Below are positions 25,601 through 32,782 of a stretch of DNA of 64,000 nucleotides, one piece after another. The translations under genes were made by a program, and so were the position numbers. The number at the start of each line of letters is the position of its first letter. Within the stretch, counting starts at the first letter, position 1. The stretch lies in NCBI GenBank assembly GCA_025618425.1, contig CM046838.1, positions 21,880,711-21,944,710 of the forward strand, written 5' to 3'. The notes under the pieces were generated by a model. It was given only the letters and a program-made list of their open reading frames with translations, was not told the origin of the DNA and ran no database searches. Origin of the DNA: Heliocidaris tuberculata. Taxonomy: Eukaryota > Echinodermata > Echinoidea > Camarodonta > Echinometridae.

Positions 25601-26841
25601 ACATTTTGTGGTTTGGCTTAGTAAGTTTTGATTCAGAGCTCTAAAAAATATACCAGATGTATGAGTAGAAAGAGCAAAAATTTCTGCACATGCTATGTCC
25701 ATTTTTGTCACATGACCATATTGCGTTTGATGTCAGGAATTTTAAAAAGGAGAATAAGCTTCAAAATCCTTAAATTGGCAACACATTGAGAGATTCAAAA
25801 TCATTGTTTTTCATCAAAATTGGCAATTTTTTCAACGTATCGATAAAATCACTAACCATGTTTATTGTTCTAAAGGACATTACACCTATTAGAACCATCT
25901 AGCACTAAAAGAAAAATATTATTGTTGCCAATTTGAAGAACAAAACGTGATCAATATAGCCCTGAAATAATTCCTGTCCTGAAAGGGTTAATCATCTAAC
26001 TTTATCATTTTAGTTTCTTTTCTATCATCAACTGTTTCTGTTCACTCATTTCTTGTAAGTTTGATCATTCCCTTTCCATTCTACCATAGAGCATTGACAT
26101 ATGACTGCCACATTTGAACAAAGTACCTTTAAACTTTATTTTTTTTTTATGATTGTATGAAATTAATCATCACTAACAAATCAAATCATCCTTACATAAG
26201 CTCATAAAGAATATGCCCGAAACTCACCAATGTTGAGGAATGCATATCTCTCTATCACTCTTCATTTTGTTATGCATTTTTCATTTTGATAGCATAAGCC
26301 ACCTGTCATCAGTTGAAACCCAGAAGGGCATAAATTTCATCTATGTGAAGTGCTATTAGTCAGAGAGGGGTGCGGAAATGCAAAAAGCTATTCTCATGAT
26401 TAATTTCTAAAAATCACATCAGCTACCTTTGGTTTTGATTTCTAATTTGATTAGCTTCTCTGTAATATCAAAATCATATTTATTGGCTTTAAAGGCAAAA
26501 TTGCATGAAAAAAATGGAAAAAGGAATTCATACACTACATAGTAAAATACAATTTTATGTAAATATTCAGTATATAATGCTTAAGAATGATATGCCTTAA
26601 GCGCTACATGTATTAAAAAATGTATGTAAATGCTAATTCTTGCTAATTCATGCAAATTCTTATTTCATGCTAATTCTTATTACCAGTGTATTATTATTGA
26701 TATGAATTTAAAGACGATATATAATTTTTGTTTGTTCATGATATACAGGGTTCAATGCTGAAGACCATTCTCTTGTTCATCTTCTCGCTCGGTACCGTAT
26801 TCACCGTCGCTTTCCTCATCATCACCATTGCCATCGCTTAA
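427..26841 (+). CDS. FRRS1: Ferric-chelate reductase 1-like (DOMON + cytochrome b561), 5'-partial, 11 exons
   Basis: Spliced coding parts are 427-606, 1612-1713, 2622-2775, 5817-5930, 7208-7323, 9371-9475, 10077-10180, 11192-11250, 12749-12913, 13620-13690 and 26749-26841. They total 1263 nt: 420 codons plus stop, open throughout, with every intron GT-AG. Residues 1-145 are the Cys-rich end of a DOMON domain. Residues 180-365 are a cytochrome b561 transmembrane core with histidines at H183 (KLHG), H224 (IHRA), H264 (THAI) and H300 (NWAHW), the four positions expected to ligate two hemes. An ARYFK segment follows helix 1, as in FRRS1/SDR2. Residues 391-420 are a last hydrophobic helix. By family this is a membrane electron-transfer protein proposed to reduce ferric iron with cytosolic ascorbate. 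The signal peptide, reeler domain and start of DOMON must lie upstream of the window. FRRS1 is preferred over plain CYB561 because of the fused DOMON. Orthology to one FRRS1 paralogue is inferred. Confidence 0.9.
607..1611. other. Intron, no recognisable element
   Basis: Ordinary AT-rich intron sequence. Short open frames on the - strand (around 963-1229) have no family resemblance and are treated as chance. Confidence 0.7.
1612..1713 (+). CDS. FRRS1: FRRS1-like exon b: DOMON domain part 2
   Basis: The acceptor is GAGCACAG and the donor GTAAGC. Thirty-four codons, phase 0-0, read ASADVYSCISDDTG, LVLVRSWNPSN and TIPATL. The M..ADVYSC..DDTG pattern is typical of the middle of FRRS1/SDR2 DOMON domains, which run from a moving methionine (end of the previous exon) into DDVYSC. 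Confidence 0.85.
2145..2240 (-). repeat. 3'-end remnant of a non-LTR retrotransposon
   Basis: On the - strand this reads GCGCTTAGAAACGCCCG, TATAAAGCGCC, TATAAATG and then an ATT-rich tail. The GCGC...TATA...GCGC...(ATT)n layout equals the 3' end of the L2/CR1-like copy at 13.3-13.6 kb. It lies in the intron 1714-2621, which shows nothing else clear. Confidence 0.55.
2622..2775 (+). CDS. FRRS1: FRRS1-like exon c: end of DOMON
   Basis: The acceptor is ACCTGCAG and the donor GTAAGT. It has 51 codons plus one base (phase 0 to 1). The text includes EDGEIRCQFYRNM, DDQFLDINNISYFLILSRGG and a Gly/Ser linker. The DGEIRCQF and YFLIL strands are the C-terminal DOMON strands. It is followed by a 3-kb intron that holds a 1056-bp fold-back element. 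Confidence 0.85.
2845..3900. mobile_element. 1056-bp fold-back element, Mutator-like, with 9-bp target duplication
   Basis: The ends are GGGTGTTTCCATTTGGTGAC and its inverted partner ending GGAAACACCC. The two arms pair almost along their full length (about 500 bp each) around a short centre near 3390. Direct 9-bp copies TGTCTCATC flank it exactly (2836-2844 and 3901-3909). Long terminal inverted repeats with a 9-bp duplication are typical of Mutator-type non-autonomous elements. Open frames at 3276-3491 (+) and 3337-3645 (-) are mirror readings of the two arms and encode no recognisable protein. Confidence 0.85.
4617..4760. repeat. ATT/GTT microsatellite and retroelement-tail sequence
   Basis: A 55-bp (ATT)n(GTT)n(ATT)n tract is followed by AAAGTCTTATTTATACAGGG and TAGCCC. 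This resembles dispersed short-element ends that begin or finish in ATT repeats. A similar short (AAT)5 tract with a degraded tail is at 5080-5165. Overlapping open frames at 4536-4863 are readings of the microsatellite and were rejected. Confidence 0.5.
5817..5930 (+). CDS. FRRS1: FRRS1-like exon d: linker and first heme histidine
   Basis: The acceptor is TTCTTTGCAG and the donor GTAAGT; phase 1 to 1. It encodes the Ser/Gly/Ala-rich linker between DOMON and the membrane core and ends in DLMKLH. That histidine is in the usual place for the first b561 heme ligand (K-x-HG-x-LM). Confidence 0.88.
6351..6724. mobile_element. TTAA-flanked MITE, AGGGTACCAATCACC family, copy 1
   Basis: It begins AGGGTACCAATCACC after TTAA (6347-6350) and ends near GGTGGTTGGTAC...CACT before TTAA (6725-6728). 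The interior includes a CG-rich patch (CTCGCCAAGA, GGGCTCGCGCG) shared with the second copy at 10598. TTAA duplication suggests the piggyBac or Kolobok superfamily; there is no transposase. Confidence 0.7.
7208..7323 (+). CDS. FRRS1: FRRS1-like exon e: cytochrome b561 helix 1
   Basis: The acceptor is TCTCCTAG and the donor GTAAGT; phase 1 to 0. It encodes GCLMIIAWIGLASIGLTMAR followed by YFKPMWPDSK and VKVWFA. The hydrophobic helix followed by ARYFK and W is highly typical of FRRS1-type b561 domains. Confidence 0.92.
7407..7825. mobile_element. 419-bp MITE with 24-bp inverted ends
   Basis: The left end TCAATTCTCC, CTATCGCATATAGC (7407-7430) is repeated inverted at 7802-7825 with one mismatch. 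The interior is GC-richer than the intron (CCGGCCGGACCCGGAAG). The small - strand frame 7407-7595 is inside it and is not a gene. The superfamily was not determined; no convincing target duplication was seen. Confidence 0.75.
8470..8615. mobile_element. Palindromic MITE (GTTTCATAAAA...TTTTATGAAAC), copy 1
   Basis: It has terminal CCCCGTTTCATAAAA and TTTTATGAAACGGGGC, with an inner TTGTTATTGATAACAAG palindrome and the shared core CTCTCAGCCAATCAAATTC. Other copies are at 20566, 20983, 38859 and 49597. It is a short hairpin-forming repeat family without coding capacity. Confidence 0.8.
8643..9254. repeat. About 600-bp dispersed repeat with inverted ends, copy 1
   Basis: It includes an inner inverted pair TTTATATCGATAGAATGC (with TACCCCTACGGAAAT) at 8659-8700 and 8835-8870. 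It continues through shared sequence (TTTACTAAAAATACCTTATCG, TTTTTGCCATAAATGCAAA) to GAATCTAGG and a TA run. The same sequence lies in reverse orientation at 16005-16615. The class was not determined. Confidence 0.75.
9371..9475 (+). CDS. FRRS1: FRRS1-like exon f: b561 helix 2 with second heme histidine
   Basis: The acceptor is TGCCACAG after a T-run and the donor GTGAGT. Thirty-five codons, phase 0-0. It begins IHRACM (heme ligand H224), continues through a hydrophobic helix (LAVLLFIIGFIVIFVHV) and ends GGFLGLNPGAD, an extramembrane loop. Confidence 0.9.
9512..9689. mobile_element. Pogo-like MITE with TA duplication, copy 1
   Basis: It begins CAGTGGAACCTCATTACAAG after TA and ends CAATGA-type TAATGAGGTTTCACTA before TA. 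CAGT(G)GAA.CTC ends and TA duplication fit the pogo/Tigger branch of Tc1/mariner. The internal repeats (ACAAGGTAATTTT twice) recur in the copy at 33830. Confidence 0.65.
9691..9908. repeat. (AAT/GAT)n imperfect microsatellite
   Basis: About 215 bp of AATAAT, GATAAT and related trinucleotides. It yields long Asn/Asp or Ile/Met reading frames on both strands that are artefacts. Confidence 0.9.
10077..10180 (+). CDS. FRRS1: FRRS1-like exon g: b561 helix 3, third heme histidine
   Basis: The acceptor is TGTGCACAG and the donor GTAAGT; phase 0 to 2. It reads GRRRFTHAILGVIVTALGI, then NPIMAIFRPHPGTP. The H in FTHAILG is the third heme ligand. The Q/N-P-x-M-A-x-FRP element after helix 3 is characteristic of DOMON-b561 proteins. 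Confidence 0.9.
10207..10597. mobile_element. TTAA-flanked MITE, AGATAAAGTTGAGTTCTGG family, copy 1
   Basis: It starts TTTAAAGATAAAG, GAGTTCTGGTC and ends CCCAGAACACAAGC...TTTAA. Internal landmarks are GAAACTGTCTCAAAG, GAAAAGCACATG and TGGCATGAATGTTTGG. A copy of the AGGGTACC family begins immediately at its right edge. The + frame 10422-10748 is chance. Confidence 0.7.
10598..10934. mobile_element. TTAA-flanked MITE, AGGGTACCAATCACC family, copy 2
   Basis: It starts AGGGTACCAATCACC after TTAA (10594-10597) and ends GATGATTGGTACACT before a degraded site. It shares the AAAAATATTTT and CTCGCCAAG-type interior with copy 1. Confidence 0.7.
11192..11250 (+). CDS. FRRS1: FRRS1-like exon h: fourth heme histidine
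   Basis: A short 59-nt exon, phase 2 to 1, with acceptor TTTTTTTAG and donor GTAAGT. It encodes RPIFNWAHWAVGTSALILS. The (F/W)NW.H motif is the fourth heme histidine and is strongly conserved in FRRS1. The flanking introns are full of MITEs. Confidence 0.9.
11476..12465. mobile_element. AGATAAAGTTG MITE copy split by a nested insertion
   Basis: The left part is 11476-11610 (AAAGATAAAGTTGCGTTCTTG...TGAGGTTTTGGAACC) and the right part 12207-12465 (ATAAGAAATTGGACCAACAT...CCCAGAACTCAATCG). The about 595 bp between them (11611-12206) ends in AATAAAATCCGATAT and (ATT)10, so the inserted piece looks like a retroelement with an ATT tail. A further - strand fragment of the MITE end is at 12585-12685. 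Confidence 0.65.
11611..12206 (+). mobile_element. Nested retroelement-like insertion with (ATT)n tail
   Basis: It interrupts a MITE. It carries a CT-rich stretch (11880-11980), ends with AATAAA and then a (ATT)10 tract (12182-12212), and encodes nothing recognisable. The tail suggests a 5'-truncated LINE or SINE on the + strand. Confidence 0.45.
12522..12541. repeat. C homopolymer (20 bp)
   Basis: A run of about 20 C. Other runs of 11-21 bases are at 51877-51891 and 52369-52379 (C), and 55133-55146, 61399-61413, 62046-62066 and 62687-62702 (G). Confidence 0.95.
12749..12913 (+). CDS. FRRS1: FRRS1-like exon i: b561 helices 4-5
   Basis: The acceptor is ATATCCTAG and the donor GTAAGA; phase 1 to 1. 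It encodes FVTVGLALVHIPF, a polar loop (NNGSNMLPNLQGYT) and the next helix FWVFIGFSVFMLVMWIIF, then EVVRCATDSE. The LALVHIPF...W pattern matches the late helices of the domain. Confidence 0.88.
12930..13150 (+). mobile_element. Decayed fragment of the CCCTTTC TTAA element
   Basis: The sequence CTCAATGACTTTTGATTCAG, AGCCCTAAAAAATATACCAG and GACACCAGGAATTTTT matches the interior of the 410-bp family at 16689, but both ends and the TTAA sites are lost. Confidence 0.7.
13300..13590 (+). pseudogene. 3' end of an L2/CR1-like non-LTR retrotransposon (RT C-terminus remnant)
   Basis: The translation around 13352 reads GERSFAHACPKLWNSLPEDI and SFKNHVKTF, the conserved tail of many CR1/L2-type reverse transcriptases (G.R.F...APKLWN.LP..I). 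It is followed by the 3' UTR signature GCGCCTTGAGCACTCTACAG, GGATTTGGCGCTATATAAG and a TTATT-rich end. It is heavily 5'-truncated with no start, so it is a dead copy. Confidence 0.75.
13620..13690 (+). CDS. FRRS1: FRRS1-like exon j: cytosolic linker
   Basis: The acceptor is TTTGTAAAG and the donor GTATGT; phase 1 to 0. It encodes a hydrophilic linker (GRSDDIPLGDKNEAIQVP, DDRGPG) between the b561 core and the last helix. Its phase-0 end can be joined either to the exon at 26749 or to the candidate alternative exon at 17814. Confidence 0.75.
13691..16004. other. First part of the 13-kb intron, mostly unannotated
   Basis: AT-rich. The only recognised item is a truncated pogo-like end CAGGGAAAACTCGACATAAT at 15554 after TA, with partner text CCTTTATAGCGAGGTCAG near 15650. 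A few degenerate CCTAAA units occur at 14078-14102. Confidence 0.6.
16005..16615. repeat. About 600-bp dispersed repeat, copy 2 (inverted relative to 8643)
   Basis: It starts at a TA run with CCTAGATTCGACGAAAAGG and runs through AGACATCGCTGTAAGTCCG to the shared TTTATATCGATAGAATGCC, ending at a TA/GT microsatellite (16545-16606). The coding-looking frame 16185-16670 is a reading of this repeat. Confidence 0.75.
16689..17103 (+). mobile_element. PiggyBac-like MITE (CCCTTTC family), copy A
   Basis: It has TTAA at both ends, left terminus CCCTTTCAAGACAATTGACC and right terminus ATTCCTGTCCTGAAAGGG. It is about 410 bp and non-coding, with subterminal CCACATTTTGTGG palindrome and inner TTGGCAAC motifs. 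TTAA duplication with CCC...GGG ends is the piggyBac pattern. Confidence 0.85.
17814..17906 (+). CDS. FRRS1: Candidate alternative terminal exon of the FRRS1-like gene
   Basis: A strong acceptor (pyrimidine-rich TTTCTTTCTTTC, then GTCCTCTAG) is followed in the compatible phase 0 by GYYERDTHTRCQTTREVQYY, then QTTLQENKMI and TGA. Splicing exon j (ends 13690) to this site would give a polar 30-residue tail in place of the last membrane helix. A possible AATAAA signal is at 18344-18349. The support is only splice-site quality and an open compatible frame; I do not recognise the peptide. It could be a chance acceptor in a 13-kb intron. Confidence 0.4.
   Translation, partial: GYYERDTHTRCQTTREVQYYQTTLQENKMI
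17939..18230. repeat. CT-rich low-complexity tract
   Basis: About 290 bp of CTCT/TTTCT sequence just after the candidate alternative exon. It gives long Ser/Leu/Phe frames (17903-18379 and 17920-18348) that are artefacts. Confidence 0.9.
18350..20565. other. Intron, nothing recognised
   Basis: AT-rich sequence without splice-flanked open exons, recognisable repeats or RNA genes. Confidence 0.55.
20566..20697. mobile_element. Palindromic MITE (GTTTCATAAAA family), copy 2
   Basis: It contains GCCCTGTTTCTTAAAACTTG, TTATCAATAACAAG and the core TTTGATTGGCTGAGAGCAAA, ending CTATGAAACGGCCCTGG. The right inner palindrome is partly lost. Confidence 0.75.
20983..21120. mobile_element. Palindromic MITE (GTTTCATAAAA family), copy 3
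   Basis: It starts GGGCCCTGTTTCATAAAACC, contains CTGATTGGCTGAGAGCAAAT and ends GATGAAACGCCCCCC. It lies 290 bp from copy 2 in the same orientation. The - strand frame 20892-21143 reads through it and is not a gene. Confidence 0.75.
21121..23927. other. Intron with a (CTT)n microsatellite, otherwise plain
   Basis: A (CTT)11 tract lies at 22864-22898 within a CT-rich patch to about 23060. The reading frames at 22825-23130 are low complexity. No exon or mobile element was recognised in the rest. Confidence 0.6.
23928..24381. mobile_element. About 454-bp DNA element with GTTCAGACACA ends and inner copies
   Basis: The left end CCCCTGTTCAGACACAAAA and right end TTTTGTGTCTGAACACCCTG are inverted repeats. 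GTTCAGACACA occurs again inside at about 24009, 24173 and 24285. Inner text alternates ATCGTATAG and CGTTTCGTTATA. It is GC-richer and CpG-rich compared with the intron, which suggests a recent arrival. The superfamily was not determined. Confidence 0.75.
25577..25991 (+). mobile_element. PiggyBac-like MITE (CCCTTTC family), copy B
   Basis: TTAA sites are at 25577-25580 and 25988-25991, with termini CCCTTTCAAGACAATTGACC and TCCTGTCCTGAAAGGG. It lies about 760 bp before the last FRRS1-like exon and is inverted relative to copy C just behind that exon. Confidence 0.88.
26749..26841 (+). CDS. FRRS1: FRRS1-like last exon: C-terminal membrane helix and stop
   Basis: The acceptor is GATATACAG, 13 kb from the previous donor. 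Thirty codons in phase 0 encode GSMLKTILLFIFSLGTVFTV followed by AFLIITIAIA and TAA. This is one strongly hydrophobic helix ending at the C-terminus. Codons here are rich in C (ATC, TTC, CTC), unlike the AT-rich surroundings, which supports real coding. The stop codon lies inside the TTAA target site (26838-26841) of a piggyBac-like MITE, so the 3' UTR starts directly inside that element. Confidence 0.85.
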   Translation, partial: GSMLKTILLFIFSLGTVFTVAFLIITIAIA

Positions 26842-27252
26842 CCCTTTCAAGACAAGAATTATTTAAGGGCTAAATTGATCTCATTTTGTTCTTCAAATTG
26901 GCAACAATAATATTTTTCTTTTAGTGCTACATGGTTCTAATAAGGTGTGATGTTTCTGAAAACAATATACATGGTTAAAAAGTTTGTTGATAAGTTGAAA
27001 AATTGCCAATTTTGATGAAAAACAATGATTTTGAACCTCTCACTGTGTTGCCAATTTAAGGATTTTAAAGCTTATTGTTGTTTTAAAAATTCCTGACATC
27101 AAACGCAATATGGTCATGAAACAAAAATGGACATAGTGTGTGCAGAAATTTTTGCTCTTTCTACTGATGCATCTGGTATATTTTTTAGAGCTCTGAATCA
27201 AAAGTTATTTAGCAAAACCACAAAATGTGGTTAATTGTCTTGAAAGGGTTAA
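26838..27252 (-). mobile_element. PiggyBac-like MITE, copy C, inserted at the FRRS1-like stop codon
   Basis: The left TTAA (26838-26841) contains the TAA stop codon: the last codon GCT plus TAA reads GCTTAA. The element follows with CCCTTTCAAGACAAGAATTA and ends CTTGAAAGGG before TTAA (27249-27252). Orientation is opposite to copies A and B. Removing the element and one TTAA would restore GCTTAAAGGGACG, so the reading frame was never disturbed. Confidence 0.88.
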
Positions 27253-27736
27253 AGGGACGAGAGAGACTTTACGACCACAACCAGCTTCAACCAGCTATGG
27301 ACAGTACTTTTGTTTGATGCTAGTTTTGATTTCACTGAGAATAAATTCAGATGTTTTCAGCTGATTCCCACCCATTTTAAATACATAATACGCAAAGTGA
27401 AGGTAGGGCATTATCCAACTACAAAATAGACTCTAGATGATATTGCTTTGCAGGCATAAAAGAAAGCAAGAAAGAAAGAAAGAAAAGTATACATTTGTAG
27501 GTAAATATGATCATACCACATGATTATAGTGGGCAGGTTAGCTACATGTATTGTGTTGTCTTGTGAGAGCCAGTAGGGCATTAACTCATATTCTGTAACA
27601 TTGAGCTATGCCCTTGTTGCTCTTAGCAATATGATCTGTGTAAATGAGTCCATTGTACTACATGATGGTATGAAACAGTCACGGTAGCTATAATATGTTG
27701 TCTGCTTAGAGCCATATAGATGTTAACTTGAATCCT

Positions 27737-28149
27737 TTAACCCTTTCTGGACAGGAATTATTTAAGGGCTAAATTGATCACATTCTGTTCTTCAAATTGG
27801 CAACAATATTTTTCTTTTAGTGCCACATGGTTCTAATAAGGTGTAATGTCTTTGAAAGCAATAAACATGATTATGAATTTTGTCAAAAAGTTGAAAAAAA
27901 TGCTAATTTCGATAAAAAAACAATGTTTTTGAACCTCTCATTGTGTTGCCAATTTAAGGATTTTAAAGCTTATTTTCGTTTAAAAATTCCTGCCATCGAA
28001 CACAGTATGGCCATGCAACAAAATTGGACATAGTCTGTGCAGAAATTTTTTTCTCTTTCTAATCATGCATCTGGTATATTTTTTAAAGCTCCGAATCAAA
28101 AGTTATTGAACCAAACCACAAAATGTGGTCATTGTCTTGAAAGGGTTAA
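27737..28149 (-). mobile_element. PiggyBac-like MITE (CCCTTTC family), copy D
   Basis: TTAA sites are at 27737-27740 and 28146-28149, with termini CCCTTTCTGGACAGGAATTA and TTGTCTTGAAAGGG. It lies 485 bp after copy C in the same orientation, in the probable 3' UTR. The + frames 27827-28033 and 28037-28372 cover it and are chance. Confidence 0.87.
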
Positions 28150-29712
28150 CGTTGAGTTATACCCTTTTTGCTCTCAGCAGAGGATATGGTTTGTGCAGAT
28201 GAGTCCATTTTATGGATCTGGATGGCCTGTGCATGGAAGGGGTTCATGTATTCTCAAGCTGTATCTGAATCTCAGTTATATGCATTTATGTCACAAAGGT
28301 ATACATATATTTACACTGAAGGTCATAGACAGTGTCTACTTTCACAGATATGATGTTGGTTCTTTTATATGATTTGTGAGAAAAGGAAAAGGATTACAAA
28401 AATTCATGTAATTCTTTTGATGTAACATCATATGAATTTTTTCTCTTTTAATGCGTTATATTTCGACGTCTACAGCTCAAAATACAATTTATGCATGTCA
28501 ATTGATAGGTGGTCTTGACATCTTATTTTCACTACTCTAAGTGTATAATTGCTAGAAAAATTGAAAATTATTGAACAATTATCTGAGTCTATATATGCAT
28601 GTCTTAAGATGTGTATACACAATGGCAGCTATAGGAAATGGTCTGGAATAAAAAAAAGTTTCAAGATTAATGCATCCTCTTTGTCCTATATGCATGACTG
28701 AACATCAACTGAAATTTTAGAAAGCTGCATTTACATGTAAATGTATTTGTGCATTTACATGTGTGGTAGATATTTGTGTTTTTCAACTTTCTGCTTAGAA
28801 ATACATGTAGTTCTAGAAATGTCATACACACAATTTATCTGACAGTCTCAAAGTAAATGGTATTATTATTATAGTGCGAACGTAAGAAAATTAAATTAAA
28901 TTTTTTCAAATGTCATAAATGGAAGTAGAAAGAAATGCTCCTAAAACTTCTGAAAGACAAAGGCAAAAGAAAAGAAGTTTATATTGAAATGTGAAGAAAT
29001 CAACTTGCCATTTTGATGTGCCTTCTATCTGTTGCCTTGCAATATTTCACTTTCAGAAATTTCAGTCACTTTTCCTATATCATTTGTACTTCATTTTCTC
29101 TATTAGGCAATATTGTGACATTTTCATACATGTACATGTACATGTAATTGGCCTGTAGTTTGTTATATATCTGTATATAGAAAAATAATGTAATCAGTAT
29201 ACCAAGACATCTTTCAAAAGAATTTGTCCGTCAGTTACCAGTTTAGAATCTAACTCTGCCTCTGATTCAGCTGCTGAATTTATATTATTTTTTATATGAT
29301 GTAGGAGTTGTCAGTCTTTTCTTGTTTAGATGATGAAGTAAACTTACATGAACTTTAATTGTTATACTTCCATCACGAAGGACTTATAATCATGAGGAAT
29401 TGTGATATGCATTCTGGCTCTCAGCACTAATACATTATAAAATGCATCCAGTACCTCTTGAAAAGAAAAATGTTGGAAGTACATGAACTGCCACTAATGA
29501 GGAATATTGGACATTTGGACATCTGTCATATTTGTTTTATTTTTTTATTTTCAATTTTTTTTTTAGATATGTGAATAAAAGGATTAACAACGTATCACCT
29601 GTACCAGCAAATCAATGACAGTATACAGTACTTGTACTAGTATCATGTCTACTTATTGCCTTCTTTCAAGGTATATACAATGTATTTGCATGATATCTTA
29701 TCATGTTCATGA

Positions 29713-29749
<37 letters not shown>

Positions 29750-32400
29750 GATGTATTGCATTTATATGTTTGATACTTTGAATATTTTTGATATTCTGTA
29801 TATTTGACACTCTAAAAAAAATTAAAATTTGTGACATGTATCTGAATGTGGAGAGATGAGACACAGTCTGAAAATGGTGTGCCAGTCTTGAAATACAAAA
29901 CGATTATTGAAATTTTTTGTGATCTAGAAGAATTTTCTTTAGAAAAATCAAACATAAAGTGTTACCAGAAAGACAGAAAGCCTTTTGTGAAATTTGAATA
30001 CATTAACAAAGTCCAACATCTCCAAGCAGTTTTGTATTTGTAAATGTATTATTGTAAACTCACTAGTTTACACAAATGCACTTTACCAGTAAATGTTTTG
30101 CAAAATTTTGAATACATGTATGTTGCCATCATAAAGATTTTATGATACTGAATCATGTTAATTTTACAAAATTTAGTAATATTTTGTCATGTATAGTAGT
30201 TGATTATGTAAATGTTGTCATGTAGTGCTTTCAGAAGTATCTCTTCACTTTCTATTCAGTTGATGTACCGGTATATTTAGTTGTATAAATGTATTAAAAG
30301 TGCAGTTTATAGGGTTAGTGCATGTTGTGTATAGTCTTTAAGCCAATGTAAACACTTCGAGGGAAAATTTTTAAGTAATAGAAAAAAAAATCATTTTTGA
30401 GTGAATATTTAATTTTGAGCTACTTTTCAATGTAGTGTGAGTTGATGTTCTATTTGAAATAAGTTAGATATAATTATAAATGTAAGAAAAGAGAGTTGTT
30501 AGGATAAACACATTTATGTTTTATTTGTTGATTTTGTGATTTATTTTTCACAGCTACTCGTACCCTGGACTTATACAATAGCTGTATGTGATGATGGATT
30601 CTTTCATACATACTGTATAATATGTGTGTGCCTGTTTATATACCTATGTGTGTATATTTTTGGTTTGGTTACTTAATGCATGTTTCTAAAGCTGTTTTGA
30701 CATCGTACAAAATTGAAAAGATAACCGAAAATGGTTGATAAAATGTTTAAGTTTTAGCAAATTTATACAAATACCGGTAGATGTATATATGCATGTATTG
30801 TAGACCATTAATTTACGAGTGATAGGATGGTTTGATTCATTAAAAAGTGGAATATTAAATTCACTCTCTGTATTTGTATGACATTTTGGGAAGCTGCCCT
30901 AAAGTTGGTGTTCAACGAGGTGAAATGCACAATTTTTTTATACAATCTTTGGAGATGCAATGTACTAAAACACACAAAATACATATTGAATTTATATGGT
31001 ATGTTTAGTGATAGAATTAATTGATAAGAGAATAAAATGCCTCTCTTCTCTCTCTGTCTTCCAGTTTTTGGTAAGCTATGAACAAATAACCTGGCTGCCA
31101 GTCTCAAGTACACATGTATATGGTTACATACTCGTTTTCATGTTGTGCGCAACCTCTTTTGCAGTAATGAATGCTATAACTCAGTGCATGAGCTGTTGGA
31201 ATCTTGTGGGATGGCAGAGTGACCTTCTGTGGCTGTGAGAACTAGCCTATACTTGAAAAAGAAAAAGCTTTGATCTACCATATACAGTGTATATATTCCT
31301 GTAGATTGTTAATCAAATTATTTATAGGTTATCTGATACTTTGAAAATTCATTCTGCATGATGATAAAAGTTTGACAAAGTTCTAAATTATTAATTGATC
31401 ATATTCGCAATGACATTAAACTATATTATATGCCTCTGCAGTGATGTTGTATGATTGTTTAATGCTTAAGGATAGTGCAAGTGAATAAAGGCCCAATCAC
31501 AAGTAGCATCACTTCTGATCATTGAATAGTGAATTGTTGGATTTCTTGAGTCAGCACATCATTTTATCAATTACCCTCAAGTCTTCCAAAAACAAAAATT
31601 GTTCCATGGGAGGGGCTTTTCCTACATGTAACCTTTTTTTCCACCCCCATTGACTAAGCACCTCATGGCCATTGCACATATGGCATAAATCTATTGCCAT
31701 TCCTTTGCCATTGGAACCTGAACAGACAATGCAATTACAAAGAGAGTGAAGAGTTTGTGCCTCTATATACATGCCTGTCAAAATGATATAGATTGATACA
31801 TGTACTGGTCATTTATATTCTGTTATAGGTTGATTTGAAAACTAATTTGATGAAACAGGGTAAATTTGTAATCTGTCTATTTTCCAGTAGTTTGAAAAGA
31901 TTTATTTCTATTTTATATGAAATGAAACATGATAGGAATCGTTAGCGGAGTTGGAAACCTTCCGAAAGTTGGTTGTAAGATTTCTCAGCAATTTCGCATG
32001 GTTACAGCATTGCTGTATAGGTGATTGGTTATCACAAACATACATTGTAGAAGTTTATTCTTTACAGGTTATGCGTGTGTGGGTTTTTTTTTTAGAAATA
32101 TGTAATGGTCAACAATACAGACATTTGCAAAGGAAGGAGTGTCACAAAATATGTATTCTGTTCTTCTATTTCTCTACAAAATCAAATTTATATTAAATTT
32201 TAGTATCAGATTGACTTCACTCACTGTATCTTTGGCTGTTTGCTTTGAAGTGCTCATACATGTATGCCTATCATATGACGTGGAATTGTGAGAAATAATG
32301 GATTGTACATTCTGCAGAAAAAGAAAGTGGAACTCTTTATTGTTCCAAGTTTTCATAAAAACCATCATTAAAATGTAATCAAATTTTAAAAAATAATGAA
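28150..32400. other. Probable FRRS1-like 3' UTR and downstream AT-rich DNA, no gene found
   Basis: Very AT-rich sequence with many TACATGTA words and a TA run at 29717-29747. A possible polyadenylation signal AATAAA is at 31484-31489, but several others exist and the UTR end cannot be fixed. No frame here has recognisable coding character. Confidence 0.5.
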
Positions 32401-32782
32401 GATCAAGTTTTGAACTTTCACGCTTGGATGGGCACATTCATTTAACCGTTGAGTTTTATTTTACAAATTTCAAAAATCGAGCAAGTAGCCATTCAAATGT
32501 TGATGAGCATTTCCATCTTGTAGAGTCAGATTAGAACAATGAAAAGAGAAATCATGAAATATCCTTGAATTTGTGGTTGTGCTTGTCAAAACCATGCAGT
32601 CCTCAGACTACATTTGACATTCAAAGCTTTTTGTTTTCTTTGTTGAACAAGAATGTCGCACAGATGCACATGTTCATATAATGTTTGAATGGCTACTTCC
32701 TTTTTTTTGTTGCAATTTTCTTAATCAGACCTAACAGTTAAATGAATGCGCCCATCCAAGCTTGAAAGTTCAAAACTTGATC
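32401..32782. mobile_element. 382-bp fold-back MITE (GATCAAGTTTTGAACTTTC ends)
   Basis: The left end GATCAAGTTTTGAACTTTCA, CGCTTGGATGGGC is mirrored at the right end by GCCCATCCAAGCTTGAAAGT, TCAAAACTTGATC. Pairing continues inward (AGTAGCCATTCAAATGTTGA against its partner near 32685). There is no coding capacity. Confidence 0.8.
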
